A stretch of DNA of 64,000 nt from Epibacterium sp. Ofav1-8 (GCF_022348185.1 NZ_JAKRFD010000001.1:248001-312000), one strand, 5' to 3'; shown: positions 44,149-53,099, counted from the stretch's first letter. Notes: generated by a model not told the origin, from the letters alone. Made by a program: numbers and translations.

Positions 44149-44928
44149 ATGGTCGAATTCGCACTTCCGAAAAACTCCAAGATCACCACAGGCAAGACCT
44201 GGCCCAAGCCAGAAGGCGCAACCAACGTCCGCAAGTTCCAGATCTATCGCTGGAACCCGGATGACGGCAAGAACCCGTCGGTGGATACCTATTTCCTCGA
44301 CATGGACAAATGCGGCCCGATGGTTCTGGACGCGCTGATCAAGATCAAGAACGAGATCGACCCGACGCTGACCTTCCGCCGCTCCTGCCGCGAGGGGATC
44401 TGTGGCTCCTGTGCGATGAACATCGACGGGATCAACACGCTGGCCTGTATCTATGGTCTCGACGAGGTGAAGGGCGACGTGAAGATCTACCCGCTGCCGC
44501 ATATGCCGGTGGTGAAGGACCTCATTCCCGACCTGACGCATTTCTATGCCCAGCATGCCTCGATCATGCCCTGGCTGGAAACCAAGACCAACCGCCCCGC
44601 CAAAGAGTGGAAACAGTCGATCGAGGACCGCAAGAAGCTCGACGGTCTCTATGAATGCGTGATGTGCGCGTCCTGTTCCACCTCCTGCCCGAGCTACTGG
44701 TGGAACGGTGATCGCTACCTCGGCCCCGCCGCGCTGCTGCACGCCTATCGCTGGATCATCGACAGCCGCGATGAGGCCACCGGAGAGCGCCTGAACGAGC
44801 TGGAAGACCCCTTCAAGCTCTACCGCTGCCACACCATCATGAACTGCGCCAAAACCTGCCCCAAGGGTCTCAACCCCGCCAAGGCGATCGCGCATATCAA
44901 GAAGATGATGGTCGAACGCACCGTTTGA
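44149..44928 (+). CDS. sdhB: Succinate dehydrogenase iron-sulfur subunit
   Basis: SdhB carries electrons from FAD to quinone through three iron-sulfur clusters. The 259-residue protein has the [2Fe-2S] set [12 protein letters not shown], the [4Fe-4S] motif [12 protein letters not shown] and the [3Fe-4S]-type [12 protein letters not shown]. The ATG at 44149 follows AAGGAG; the frame opens earlier but without support. It is separated from sdhA by two sulfotransferase-like genes (1.8 kb), yet shares strand and direction, and a terminator follows. Confidence 0.97.
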   Translation: MVEFALPKNSKITTGKTWPKPEGATNVRKFQIYRWNPDDGKNPSVDTYFLDMDKCGPMVLDALIKIKNEIDPTLTFRRSCREGICGSCAMNIDGINTLACIYGLDEVKGDVKIYPLPHMPVVKDLIPDLTHFYAQHASIMPWLETKTNRPAKEWKQSIEDRKKLDGLYECVMCASCSTSCPSYWWNGDRYLGPAALLHAYRWIIDSRDEATGERLNELEDPFKLYRCHTIMNCAKTCPKGLNPAKAIAHIKKMMVERTV

Positions 44929-44955
44929 TCCGGGACCGGTAGGTTGCATGAATTG

Positions 44956-44986
44956 CCCCGTAGCCCAGAGCGGCTGCGGGGTTTTT
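44956..44986 (+). terminator. Intrinsic terminator of the sdh operon
   Basis: CCCCGTAGCC / GGCTGCGGGG arms (one T-G wobble) with loop CAGAGC and TTTTT, 27 bases after the sdhB stop. Confidence 0.88.
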
Positions 44987-45477
44987 GTTTGCCTGACCTC
45001 ACGGGATCAGAGAACGGCCCCCGAGCCTGGGTGGGGGTGAAGCCCCCTCCCGGGGGGAGGGTCGGGGGCTGTTCGGCCTATCGGCCAAACGGGTCCTCCC
45101 GTGAAGGAAGAATAGGCGGCCGCCCATCAAGGCGGAGGATCGGATGGGGTGGAAAGCCCCATGTCCGAAAGTGAGCTCGGATCGGACCCTGCCTGCACCC
45201 AATGAGGGGGTGGTCTCTGGCGGGCCGGTCTCCTGGTCTTTGAGTGTGTCGCGACCCGCCCAGTGTGCCACAGAGATCTGAAGCCCGGGACAATGCCGCG
45301 TGCGCTTCCCCCGCAACAGGGCAGGGGCGCCGGCGCGCGGCAGACCATGCGACCCGGCGCCACATCTGCACGGGATGCATGGCGTGCTTGCAAAACAAGG
45401 GGATGCGGCACCGCGGCGGGGCGCCTAGATTGACGGTCGAGGGAGACGCAGACACCGACAACCCGAGAGGTTCCCCA
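44987..45477. other. Intergenic stretch containing a dispersed repeat
   Basis: About 490 bases after the sdh terminator. Copy 2 of the palindromic repeat occupies 45017-45069. The rest has no recognisable gene; several overlapping open frames on both strands lack ribosome sites and look like GC-driven chance. A GAGAGG site near the end belongs to the 58-residue protein at 45478. Confidence 0.5.
45017..45069. repeat. Palindromic repeat, copy 2
   Basis: Arms GCCCCCGAGCCT (45017-45028) and AGGGTCGGGGGC (45058-45069) pair with one mismatch and enclose a CCCCTCCC / GGGAGGG hairpin. The sequence matches copy 1 at 23236-23299 read on the other strand, and the right half (GGGAGGG, CGGGGGCTG, TTCGGCCT) matches the terminator-like copy 3 at 61594-61635. 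Confidence 0.65.
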
Positions 45478-45654
45478 ATGACATCCCCCCTGTCCGCCCC
45501 GCAGATCCTTGCCGATGCCACCGTTGCTGGGGCGACCGACGCCCTGGGCGTGCTGGAAGACAGCTGGGCCTACTACAGCCCGGAGCCGCCGGTGACCCTG
45601 CACGAGGTGGAGGCACCGCAGGACGGCGTCGTCGCCTATTACGAGGCCGCCTGA
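45478..45654 (+). CDS. Small hypothetical protein (58 aa)
   Basis: A 58-residue acidic protein starting MTSPLSAPQILADATVAG with an aromatic tail (YYSPEPP, VVAYYEAA). GAGAGG lies 7 bases before the ATG at 45478. It has no signal peptide or membrane segment and I do not recognise a family. Codon choice resembles real genes of this genome, but the short length leaves doubt. It stands alone between the sdh operon and another small gene. Confidence 0.5.
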   Translation: MTSPLSAPQILADATVAGATDALGVLEDSWAYYSPEPPVTLHEVEAPQDGVVAYYEAA

Positions 45655-45796
45655 CGCGCCAGTCCGCGCGCCCCGACTGCCGTGGTGCGACCAACGGTCT
45701 GGCCCGGCTGGTGCGCTGCGGGTCGCAGGGTCCGATGCGCGTCGCGGTTCAAAACACCGGCGCCATGGCTTGCGTCCCCCGGGGCGCTGCCTCTAG

Positions 45797-46003
45797 ATGC
45801 GGCATATGCCTGTTCTTCTGATCCTCCTCCTGCTGGGCACGCTGACCTATCTCTACTGGCGGCGTCGCACCACCACGCTGACGCGCAACTGCCGCTGGCG
45901 ACAGGACCGCCGCGCCGGCGGCTGGCGCTGTGCCTTCTGCGGAGCGGTCGAGGGCGGTGCCGGCGCTCCGCTGCACTGCCGCCGCGGCCAGGACCGGGGC
46001 TGA
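45797..46003 (+). CDS. Small membrane protein with a zinc-ribbon-like tail
   Basis: A 68-residue protein: an N-terminal transmembrane helix (MPVLLILLLLGTLTYLYW), then a basic stretch and a cysteine set C-(x14)-C-(x2)-C-(x13)-C, read from NCRWRQ, WRCAFCGA and LHCRRG. The cysteines could bind zinc as a short ribbon. I recall similar short proteins with RWRxxR and WRCxxCGA in other Rhodobacteraceae, none characterised. The start may be 45797 or the ATG three codons later (45806). It is a single gene. Confidence 0.62.
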   Translation: MRHMPVLLILLLLGTLTYLYWRRRTTTLTRNCRWRQDRRAGGWRCAFCGAVEGGAGAPLHCRRGQDRG

Positions 46004-46288
46004 CCCCGGGCGCTTGGCTGCGGCGGTTGACACGCCGCCCCGTCAGGGGCGGCGCCGGGCCCAACGCTTTGCCCGGCATCTGTGATGCAGGGTCAAAGGG
46101 GCGGGAGCGCCCCCGGCGAATGCGACGACCATATCCGGAGACCCCGTCGTTTGTTCTCGGTGAGGCGAAGTTCCGCGCAGCGCCCAAGGTGTCGAATGCT
46201 ACGCTTTGTGCGAATGGCGGCTCACTTACTGGTTTGGCCGAGAACTGATCTCTTGCCTTGAGACATCAAGCGCGGTTACGCAAAACCA
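46004..46288. other. Intergenic stretch before the LRR gene
   Basis: 285 bases. A GCCGCCCC / GGGGCGGC hairpin lies near 46035-46053. From about 46190 the base composition drops, which marks the edge of the low-GC segment carrying the LRR gene. I see no gene here. Confidence 0.4.
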
Positions 46289-47128
46289 ATGACCAAAGAT
46301 AACGAGCAAAACGACCTTTCGCTTTCGGGGAGACTTACGCCCAGCAAAATGCGGGCGATGACCCCAAGCAGCGAAATCAAAACGCTTACCGTATCTCGCG
46401 ACACGTTTTTCCACCAAAAGCTTGCGGATGAACTTGCACAATGGCCTAGTATCAAAGCGGTCATGCTTTGGGGCACGGTCAGCAAAGCGGCATTGCGGCG
46501 ACTTTTGTCATTGGCGGAAATCCACGAAATCTACGTTATGGAGCTGCACCAGCACGGCAACCTCCACGACATTGATCAGTCAAGTTCTTTGCAGGTTTTC
46601 AGAGGTGGTTGGCTTTCCGCGCGCGATGTGAGAGCACTTGCGCAGCTCCAGCATTTGAGAACGTTGAGCGCACAAAACTCCTTCGTAAATCAACAGACTA
46701 TAGAAATGTTCGTCAACAGCAACTCGTTGACAAATCTAGACCTTGAGGCGTCCAACTTTGACGATGACATGGCAAAAGAGTTGGCCAAATCATCAAAGAT
46801 TGTGCAACTGGATGTTGGAGCAACTCGATTGGGGCCATCTGGTTTGCAGGAAATTTGTAAGATGACGCAGTTGCGTGAACTGGATATTTGGGCACTGGAC
46901 TTGGACGAACACGATCTAGACTGTTTGGAAGGGCTTCAGCATCTCGAATACTTGTCGGTTGGAGGTTACGACGGTCAAGAGCGGCTTACGTCAAAGAATG
47001 TGTTGCCACAATTGGCAAAACTACCATCGTTGCGACGAGTTTGGCTGGATGGAATACAGGTTACCGAAAACGAGGCTGCGGAACTAAGAGCACGCTACGA
47101 ATACGCCCAAATCACATTTGTGACGTAG
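46289..47128 (+). CDS. Leucine-rich-repeat-like protein, low GC
   Basis: A 279-residue protein with irregular leucine-rich repeats of the RNI type, about 23-25 residues each, from about residue 70 to the end: examples are LQHLRTLSAQNSFVNQQ, NSLTNLDLEASNF, SKIVQLDVGATRLG, TQLRELDIWALDLDEHD and LQHLEYLSVGG. It has no signal peptide, and I see no catalytic domain; it is probably a cytoplasmic binding protein. Two sampled 60-base lines have 37% and 47% GC, against about 67% in a sampled line of the next gene, so recent horizontal acquisition is likely. Family and partner unknown. Confidence 0.75.
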   Translation: MTKDNEQNDLSLSGRLTPSKMRAMTPSSEIKTLTVSRDTFFHQKLADELAQWPSIKAVMLWGTVSKAALRRLLSLAEIHEIYVMELHQHGNLHDIDQSSSLQVFRGGWLSARDVRALAQLQHLRTLSAQNSFVNQQTIEMFVNSNSLTNLDLEASNFDDDMAKELAKSSKIVQLDVGATRLGPSGLQEICKMTQLRELDIWALDLDEHDLDCLEGLQHLEYLSVGGYDGQERLTSKNVLPQLAKLPSLRRVWLDGIQVTENEAAELRARYEYAQITFVT

Positions 47129-47556
47129 CGCTTCAGCAGCCATTGATGCAAGCGCAGCGAATGTCTCAAAAGTCCCGCATCCTCCCAGTTCATGCGCGCT
47201 CCCGCGCAGGCGGCTGTTGTGCCAACGTGAAGGCGCCCCTCGGGGGTGCGATGTGGTAGGCCGCGTGGGTCTTGCGGCTGTCTGAAGGCTGCAAAGTCGC
47301 AGATGGCAATGAGGGATGCGTCACCCTGGCCGGCTCCCTGTGGCGTGCGCCCGCAGACGGAGCCATGCAGAAAAGAAATATCTTCCTTGCAGAAATTGGT
47401 GCTTGATCGACTCGAGGTTTTGCCTGATACGCGCGCTCAAGACGCCAACGCACGCGCCTCTGTCGAAAGGGTTCACAGCCCTAGGGTTACGTAGCGACGG
47501 TAACGTCTCTGATGGAACTGAGCGGTCATATATGGCCGGGTCTTTTGGAGATGACC
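47129..47556. other. Long leader/intergenic region before the decarboxylase gene
   Basis: 428 bases. A possible promoter is TTGATC with TGATAC 16 bases later (near 47403-47430). A GTTAC-N9-GTAAC dyad lies near 47485-47503. GGAG at 47547-47550 serves the start at 47557. Polyamine genes often have regulated leaders, but I cannot identify a riboswitch. Open frames here are not convincing. Confidence 0.4.
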
Positions 47557-48729
47557 ATGAATGTAAATGTGACCGGGCCTGCTGCCCGCGACGACGCACA
47601 CCCTGTCCCCCGCCACCTGCACTATATCGCCAACACCCGGTTCGAACGCCCGACGCTGGTGATCGACAGCGAGACCGTGGCGCGTCAGTACGTGGGTCTT
47701 GCCCGTGGTCTGGGGCGGGCGCGTATCCACTACGCCGTCAAGGCCAACCCGGCGCCGGAAATCCTGCGCCGTCTCTGCGCGCTGGGGTCGAATTTCGATG
47801 CCGCCAGCCGTGCCGAGATCGAGATGTGCCGCGCTGCCGGTGCCTCTGCTGCGCGCATCACCTTTGGCAACACCATCAAGAAACCCGCAGACATCGCATT
47901 CGCGCATGCGCTGGGGATCACCCATTATGCGGCGGACGCGGTGGAAGAGCTGGAAAAGCTCGCCGAGCATGCGCCGGGGGCACGTATCTGCATTCGTATC
48001 CTGGTCGATGCCACCTCGGCCGATTGGCCGCTGAGCCGCAAATTCGGCTGCGCGCCGGATATGGCGGTGGGGTTGATGGATCGCTGTGTTGCGCTTGGTC
48101 TGGTGCCACATGGGCTGTCGTTCCATGTCGGCTCGCAGACCCGCGAACCTCAGATGTGGGAGCCGATCCTCGATCAGGTTGCCGACGTCTGGCAAGCGGC
48201 CCGGGCGGCAGGCCATGACCTGAAACTTCTGAACATCGGGGGTGGTTTTCCCGCAGGCTATCGCAATGCGGTGATGGCGCCGCAGGATTATGCCGCTGCG
48301 GTCATGAAACGGGTGAATGCCTGCTTCCCCGACGCGGCCGAAGTGATGGCGGAGCCGGGTCGCGGACTGGTGGCCGAAGCCGGTGCCATCGCTGCCGAGG
48401 TGATGCTGGTGTCGCGCAAGCACGACAGTGACCTGCACCGCTGGGTTTACCTCGACATCGGCAAGTTCTCCGGTCTTGCGGAAACCATGGATGAGGCGAT
48501 CCGCTACAAGATCACCACCGACCGCGACCATGAGACCATGGGCGCCTGCGTGCTGGCGGGGCCGTCCTGTGACAGTGCCGATGTGCTTTATGAAAAGCAG
48601 CCCGTTCAGCTGCCGCTGGGGCTGAAATCCGGCGACCGCGTGGTGATCCACTCTTGTGGGGCCTATACCACCACCTATGCGTCGATCGGCTTCAACGGCT
48701 TCCCGCCGCTGGATGTTGTGGTGCTCTGA
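47557..48729 (+). CDS. Ornithine/lysine decarboxylase, PLP fold type III
   Basis: A 390-residue decarboxylase of the alanine-racemase fold (eukaryotic-type ODC). The PLP lysine is in HYAVKANPAP, followed by SFHVGSQ, NIGGGFP, EPGRGLVAEAG and the cysteine of the second-subunit active site in GPSCDSADVLYE. It makes putrescine from ornithine, possibly also cadaverine from lysine; the preference cannot be read. GGAG sits 6 bases before the ATG at 47557, while the in-frame ATG at 47551 would leave no spacing. It is clearly different from lysA. A DUF1989 gene follows after 112 bases. Confidence 0.88.
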   Translation: MNVNVTGPAARDDAHPVPRHLHYIANTRFERPTLVIDSETVARQYVGLARGLGRARIHYAVKANPAPEILRRLCALGSNFDAASRAEIEMCRAAGASAARITFGNTIKKPADIAFAHALGITHYAADAVEELEKLAEHAPGARICIRILVDATSADWPLSRKFGCAPDMAVGLMDRCVALGLVPHGLSFHVGSQTREPQMWEPILDQVADVWQAARAAGHDLKLLNIGGGFPAGYRNAVMAPQDYAAAVMKRVNACFPDAAEVMAEPGRGLVAEAGAIAAEVMLVSRKHDSDLHRWVYLDIGKFSGLAETMDEAIRYKITTDRDHETMGACVLAGPSCDSADVLYEKQPVQLPLGLKSGDRVVIHSCGAYTTTYASIGFNGFPPLDVVVL

Positions 48730-48841
48730 GGTCATCAGGACGCTGTGACGCCGCAAGGCCCGCGAACCGTCGTCCGAGTGCTGTCCTTGTTCTGTTAAGC
48801 CATGTATCAGGTAGAAAACAGAACAGGGAGACCCGCGCAGA

Positions 48842-49699
48842 ATGTCCGACACCCAATTCCCCATTCCCGCCGACGCAGACACCCGCCGCGCGGTGCCGCC
48901 GGTGATCTGCTATCCGAACGAGACCTTGCCAAAGCCCGATCTGGCGCTCTATCGCGCGGCACGGGACGGCGCGGAAAAGGTCGCAGAGGTCACCGTGCCG
49001 CCGCGCGAAGCAGCCACCTTCGAGGTCGCCGCCGGGCAGTTTTTCCGTATCTCCTCCATTGAGGGGCCGCAGGTCGGGGACCTGAACCTGTGGAACCGCA
49101 ATGACATCAGCGAGCGGTTCTTTTCCGGCAAGACCCGCGCCCTGCATGGCACCCATGTCACCACGGGCGAGCGGCTGTGGTCGAACCTGCCTTATATGCG
49201 CCCGATGGCGACGATCATTGCCGATACGCTGGAATGGTACGGCATCGACGCCTATGGCGGCTCCGTGCATGATGTGATTGGCACGCGATGTGATCCCTAC
49301 ACCGGCAATCTGCTGCAAGGCAGCCAGTATCACCATTGCTGCCATTCAAACCTGACCCGGGCGCTGGCCGATCACCTTGGCCTGTCGCTGGCGGAGGCGG
49401 AACCGCATGTGCATGACGTGCTGAACGTCTTTATGTGCACTGGTTTTACCCGCGACACCGGCCAGTATTTCATGAAAGCGAGCCCGGTGCGTCCGGGCGA
49501 TTACCTGGAGTTCTTTGCCGAAATCGACCTCCTTGGCGCCATGAGCGCCTGCCCGGGGGGCGATTGCTCGGCCGAGCATTCCAGCGATACGGCGGCCTGC
49601 CATCCAATGCTGGTGGAGGTCTTTGCCCCCAAAGAGGGCAGCCTTGCCGGCTGGCAAAGCCCCGCACTCAACGGCTATGACCGCAGCCACGGACGCTGA
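48842..49699 (+). CDS. DUF1989 (urea carboxylase-associated) family protein
   Basis: A 285-residue protein of DUF1989, the family found beside urea carboxylase and some amine-degradation genes. Typical parts are GPQVGDLNLWN, ALHGTHVTTGERLWS and the cysteine motif MSACPGGDCSAEHS near 240, which may bind metal. Some members are thought to act on urea or amine derivatives; none is proven here. No urea carboxylase or allophanate genes lie in the window. It follows the ornithine decarboxylase in the same direction, so a link with nitrogen compounds is plausible. Confidence 0.85.
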   Translation: MSDTQFPIPADADTRRAVPPVICYPNETLPKPDLALYRAARDGAEKVAEVTVPPREAATFEVAAGQFFRISSIEGPQVGDLNLWNRNDISERFFSGKTRALHGTHVTTGERLWSNLPYMRPMATIIADTLEWYGIDAYGGSVHDVIGTRCDPYTGNLLQGSQYHHCCHSNLTRALADHLGLSLAEAEPHVHDVLNVFMCTGFTRDTGQYFMKASPVRPGDYLEFFAEIDLLGAMSACPGGDCSAEHSSDTAACHPMLVEVFAPKEGSLAGWQSPALNGYDRSHGR

Positions 49700-49708
49700 G
49701 CGCGCCCG

Positions 49709-49748
49709 GCTGCCAATAGACAGGCTGCCAACAATCAGACTGCCAATA
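49709..49748. repeat. Three CTGCCAA direct repeats
   Basis: CTGCCAA occurs three times at about 15-base period (near 49710, 49725 and 49740), directly before the terminator. Function unknown; possibly slippage. Confidence 0.45.
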
Positions 49749-49750
49749 AA

Positions 49751-49776
49751 AAGGGCCGCCAGCGCTGGCGGCCCTT
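49751..49776. terminator. Strong palindromic terminator
   Basis: A perfect 26-base palindrome (AAGGGCCGCCAGC and its complement) followed on the plus strand by CGTTTGTTTT, and preceded by an A run that serves the minus strand. It separates the DUF1989 gene from convergent deoD. Confidence 0.85.
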
Positions 49777-49842
49777 CGTTTGTTTTCTGCGCGGGGCCGG
49801 GGCTGGTGAGTGGTACAGCCCCGATCCCGCTGTGGCGTCACC

Positions 49843-50547
49843 TCAGGTGAAGGCAGCGGCGAGGGCGATTTCGACCATCTCGCCAAAGCTGCGCTCGCGC
49901 TCCTCGGACGGGAGGGCCTCGCCGGTTTGCAGGTGGTCCGACACGGTCAATACCGCCAATGCGCGGCGACCGTGGCGGGCGGCCAGCGTATAAAGCTCCG
50001 CCGCTTCCATCTCCACGCCCAGCACACCATGGCGGACCATCTGTTCGTTCAGGTCCGGGCGCTCGTCATAGAAGGTGTCAGAGGAATAAATACCCCCGAC
50101 ATGCGGGGTCAGCCCCTGCGCCTCGGCGGCCTGTACTGCGTTGCGCAGCAGCGACCAATCGGCCGTTGGCGCAAAGTTCACGTCCTTGAAAATGCTAGAG
50201 GAGGGCGTGTTGACGCTGGTTGCGGTCATCGCAACGATGACATCGCGCACCTTGACGTGGGGTTGCATGCCGCCACAGGATCCGATCCGGATCAGCGTCT
50301 TGGCATCGAAGTCCCGGATCAGCTCGTTGGCATAGATCGACAGCGATGGCATGCCCATGCCGCTGCCCTGGATCGAGACCCGATGCCCCTTCCACGTGCC
50401 GGTGAACCCGAGCATGCCGCGGACCTCGTTGACGAGGCGCACATCACTCAGAAAGGTCTCCGCTGCCCATTTCGCACGATAGGGATCGCCCGGCATGAGC
50501 ACGGTTTCGGCGAAATCGCCTTTTTCTGCTCCAATATGAACTGTCAC
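49843..50547 (-). CDS. deoD: Purine-nucleoside phosphorylase, DeoD type
   Basis: DeoD cleaves purine nucleosides with phosphate to free base and ribose-1-phosphate in salvage. The 234-residue hexameric-type enzyme has [41 protein letters not shown] and the substrate loop [11 protein letters not shown] with the catalytic Asp in [10 protein letters not shown]. It ends a two-gene minus-strand run with the H-NS-like gene 16 bases upstream. A nucleoside-type ABC transporter lies at the far end of the window. Confidence 0.94.
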   Translation of the reverse strand: MTVHIGAEKGDFAETVLMPGDPYRAKWAAETFLSDVRLVNEVRGMLGFTGTWKGHRVSIQGSGMGMPSLSIYANELIRDFDAKTLIRIGSCGGMQPHVKVRDVIVAMTATSVNTPSSSIFKDVNFAPTADWSLLRNAVQAAEAQGLTPHVGGIYSSDTFYDERPDLNEQMVRHGVLGVEMEAAELYTLAARHGRRALAVLTVSDHLQTGEALPSEERERSFGEMVEIALAAAFT

Positions 50548-50563
50548 TTATTGCGATCCCGGT

Positions 50564-50884
50564 TCAGATTTCGAGTTCAGAAATATCAACGCCTTTGCTC
50601 AGGGCGGCATGCACCCAATGCGGTTTGCGGCCACGGCCTGTCCACGTTTCGTCCGGATTTTCCGGATTGCGGTATTTCGGCGTCGCCTTTGATTTCCGCG
50701 CCGCCCCCTTGTTGGGCGATGTCAGGACTTCATCCAGCGAAAAACCATATTCCGCCGCAGCCTTTTCAACGGCCTTCAGGGCCTCGGTGCGCTCGCGTTG
50801 CTCGGCATCTTTCAGTGCTTTTTCAACGTCCTTCTGGAGCTGAAGCAGCTCCTTGCGGGACATCTCGGTCAGGTCAAGAGACAT
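50564..50884 (-). CDS. H-NS family histone-like protein (HvrA-like)
   Basis: A 106-residue nucleoid protein. An N-terminal coiled-coil oligomerisation region (about 1-60; SRKELLQLQKDVEKALKDAEQRERTEA) is joined to the C-terminal DNA-binding motif YRNPENPDETWTGRGRKPHWV, the H-NS hook consensus. In Rhodobacter, HvrA controls photosynthesis and nitrogen genes; here only the family is clear. The ATG at 50884 with GGAG upstream is chosen. It could bind AT-rich DNA such as the LRR segment at 46-47 kb. Confidence 0.9.
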   Translation of the reverse strand: MSLDLTEMSRKELLQLQKDVEKALKDAEQRERTEALKAVEKAAAEYGFSLDEVLTSPNKGAARKSKATPKYRNPENPDETWTGRGRKPHWVHAALSKGVDISELEI

Positions 50885-51014
50885 TGTTTTACTCCGTAGA
50901 TTAGTGGCCACGGATCAAAATCCGGGCTAACGCTCTTATTGCCCGAATTCTGGATGCTATTCAGCATCTAATTTTCATTTTTTTGTTTTTTGGCGAAATT
51001 CAGCGGAGCGTGAA

Positions 51015-53000
51015 TTAAACCGAAGAGTTTGCACCTGCCAGTTCCACGATATCCATCATGATCGAATTCAACTCGAAATTCTTCGGGGTGTAGACCCGCG
51101 CCACCCCCATGTTCAGCAGTTTCTTTGCATCTTCGTCGGGAATAATCCCGCCAACAACAACCGGAACATGAGTAAGCCCGGCGTCGCGCAATTGCGTCAG
51201 GGTGTCTTCAACCAGCGGCAAATGGCTGCCCGACAGTATCGAAAGGCCAACAACGTGGGCGCCGTCCTGACGCGCAGTGGCGACAAGTTCCTGCGGCGTG
51301 AGGCGAATACCGTCATATGTGATGTCCATTCCGCAATCACGGGCGCGAAAGGCGATCTGCTCGGCACCGTTGGAATGACCGTCCAGACCGGGCTTGCCGA
51401 CGACGAATTTCAGCCGCCGTCCCAGCTGGTCGGAGACCGCATTCACCGCGTCCCGCAGGTCGTCCAGCCCTTCGGTCTTGTTGGAGACAGAGGCCGAGAC
51501 CCCGGTGGGGCCGCGATAGGTGCCATAGGCCTTGCGCATCTCTTCGGCCCATTCTCCGGTGGTGACACCGGCCTTGGCGGCGCGAATCGATGCGGGCATG
51601 ATGTTGGCGCCGGTGCTGGCCGCCTCGCGGAGCCCGGCAAGCGCGGCGGTGACCTCGGCCGTGTCGCGGTTCCTGCGCCAGTCCTCAAGGCGCGCGATCT
51701 GGTCGGCCTCCACCGCCGGATCGACGGTCATGATGCCGCCATCCTCGGTCTGCAGCGGCGAGGGTTCGCCCTCGGTCCATTTGTTGACGCCGACCACCAC
51801 GGTTTCGCCGGCCTCGATGCGGTTCAGGCGTTCGGCGTTGGCGTCCACGAGGCGGGATTTCATGTACTCGATGGAGGCAACCGCGCCGCCCATACCCTCC
51901 AGCGTGGCAAGCTCGGCGCGCGCGCCGTCCTTCAGCGCCTCGACCTTGGCGTCCACCACCGGGTTGCCATCAAAGAGGTCGCCGTATTCCAACAGGTCGG
52001 TCTCATAGGCCAGGATCTGCTGCATCCGCATCGACCATTGCTGATCCCAGGGGCGCGGCAGACCCAGCGCCTCGTTCCAGGCCGGAAGCTGCACCGCGCG
52101 GGCACGGGCCTTTTTTGAGAGCGTCACGGCGAGCATTTCGATCAGGATGCGGTAGACGTTGTTCTCCGGTTGCTGCTCGGTCAGCCCGAGAGAGTTCACC
52201 TGCACGCCATAGCGGAAGCGGCGGAACTTGGGGTCCTCGACCCCGTAGCGGGTCAGGCAGATCTCGTCCCAGAGGTCGACAAAGGCACGCATCTTGCACA
52301 TCTCCGTCACGAAGCGAATGCCTGCGTTTACAAAGAACGAGATACGCCCGACCAGCGCCGGGAAGTCCTCGGCGGGCACGCGGGGTTTCAGCTCGTCGAG
52401 CACCGCCTGCGCGGTGGCCAGCGCAAAGGCCAGTTCCTGTTCCGGCGTCGCACCGGCCTCTTGCAGGTGGTAGGAACAGACGTTCATCGGGTTCCACTTG
52501 GGCACGTTCTCGTAGCAGTACTCCGCCACATCCGCGATCATCTTGAGGCTGGGGGCCGGGGGGCAGATGTAGGTGCCGCGGCTGAGGTATTCCTTGATCA
52601 GGTCGTTCTGCACCGTGCCCTGAAGTTTGGAGACGTCCGCGCCCTGTTCTTCGGCCACCGCGATATAAAGGCTAAGGAGCCAAGGGGCGGTGGCGTTGAT
52701 GGTCATCGAGGTGTTCATCTGCTCCAGCGGGATCTGATCGAACAGCGCCCGCATGTCGCCGAGATGCCCCACCGGCACGCCGACCTTGCCCACCTCGCCC
52801 CGCGCCAGCACGTGATCGCTGTCATAGCCGGTCTGGGTGGGCAGGTCGAAGGCCACGGACAGGCCGGTCTGCCCTTTGGCGAGGTTGGCGCGGTAAAGCG
52901 CGTTAGAGGCGGAGGCGGTGGAATGGCCCGCATAGGTGCGGATCAGCCAGGGCCGGTCCCGGCTGGGGGCTTCGGGGCGGTCTTTCTGCGCGAGCGACAT
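51015..53000 (-). CDS. ecm: (2R)-ethylmalonyl-CoA mutase
   Basis: Ecm is the coenzyme-B12 mutase that converts (2R)-ethylmalonyl-CoA to methylsuccinyl-CoA. The 661-residue protein has the substrate barrel (AFDLPTQTGYDSDH, TINATAPWLL, QNDLIKEYLSRGTYICPP) and a C-terminal B12 domain with DGHSNG, matching DxHxxG, and LSILSGSH. The length and the ccr gene nearby favour Ecm over methylmalonyl-CoA mutase, which has an extra subunit or a longer chain. It is divergent from the acyltransferase-ccr pair across 177 bases that hold a strong dyad. Confidence 0.93.
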   Translation of the reverse strand: MSLAQKDRPEAPSRDRPWLIRTYAGHSTASASNALYRANLAKGQTGLSVAFDLPTQTGYDSDHVLARGEVGKVGVPVGHLGDMRALFDQIPLEQMNTSMTINATAPWLLSLYIAVAEEQGADVSKLQGTVQNDLIKEYLSRGTYICPPAPSLKMIADVAEYCYENVPKWNPMNVCSYHLQEAGATPEQELAFALATAQAVLDELKPRVPAEDFPALVGRISFFVNAGIRFVTEMCKMRAFVDLWDEICLTRYGVEDPKFRRFRYGVQVNSLGLTEQQPENNVYRILIEMLAVTLSKKARARAVQLPAWNEALGLPRPWDQQWSMRMQQILAYETDLLEYGDLFDGNPVVDAKVEALKDGARAELATLEGMGGAVASIEYMKSRLVDANAERLNRIEAGETVVVGVNKWTEGEPSPLQTEDGGIMTVDPAVEADQIARLEDWRRNRDTAEVTAALAGLREAASTGANIMPASIRAAKAGVTTGEWAEEMRKAYGTYRGPTGVSASVSNKTEGLDDLRDAVNAVSDQLGRRLKFVVGKPGLDGHSNGAEQIAFRARDCGMDITYDGIRLTPQELVATARQDGAHVVGLSILSGSHLPLVEDTLTQLRDAGLTHVPVVVGGIIPDEDAKKLLNMGVARVYTPKNFELNSIMMDIVELAGANSSV

Positions 53001-53075
53001 GGCGGGCCTCGTGAATCATCGAGTGAGCAATAAAGTTACGTTGGGGTGATCTAAACTGGAATTATGCTACCTTGT

Positions 53076-53099
53076 CAATTCGCCGCGTTGCGGCAATTG
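53076..53099. promoter_or_regulatory. Dyad between ecm and the acyltransferase gene
   Basis: Arms CAATT-c-GCCGC and GCGGC-AATTG surround a central GTT. It lies 76 bases from the ecm start and 79 from the acyltransferase start, so it could serve both. The centre GTT flanked by GC-dyads resembles the TTCTGC-gtt-GCAGAA element before ccr, and CAATTCGCC recurs upstream of mcl2. Confidence 0.45.

Noticed and set aside
47246-47556. Open frames in the leader of the decarboxylase gene as a coding gene or uORF
   Set aside because: No ribosome sites and unlikely composition; I kept the region as untranslated.
49843-50547. deoD and the nucleoside ABC transporter as one salvage operon
   Set aside because: They are about 11 kb apart with many unrelated genes and terminators between; only a functional link is possible.
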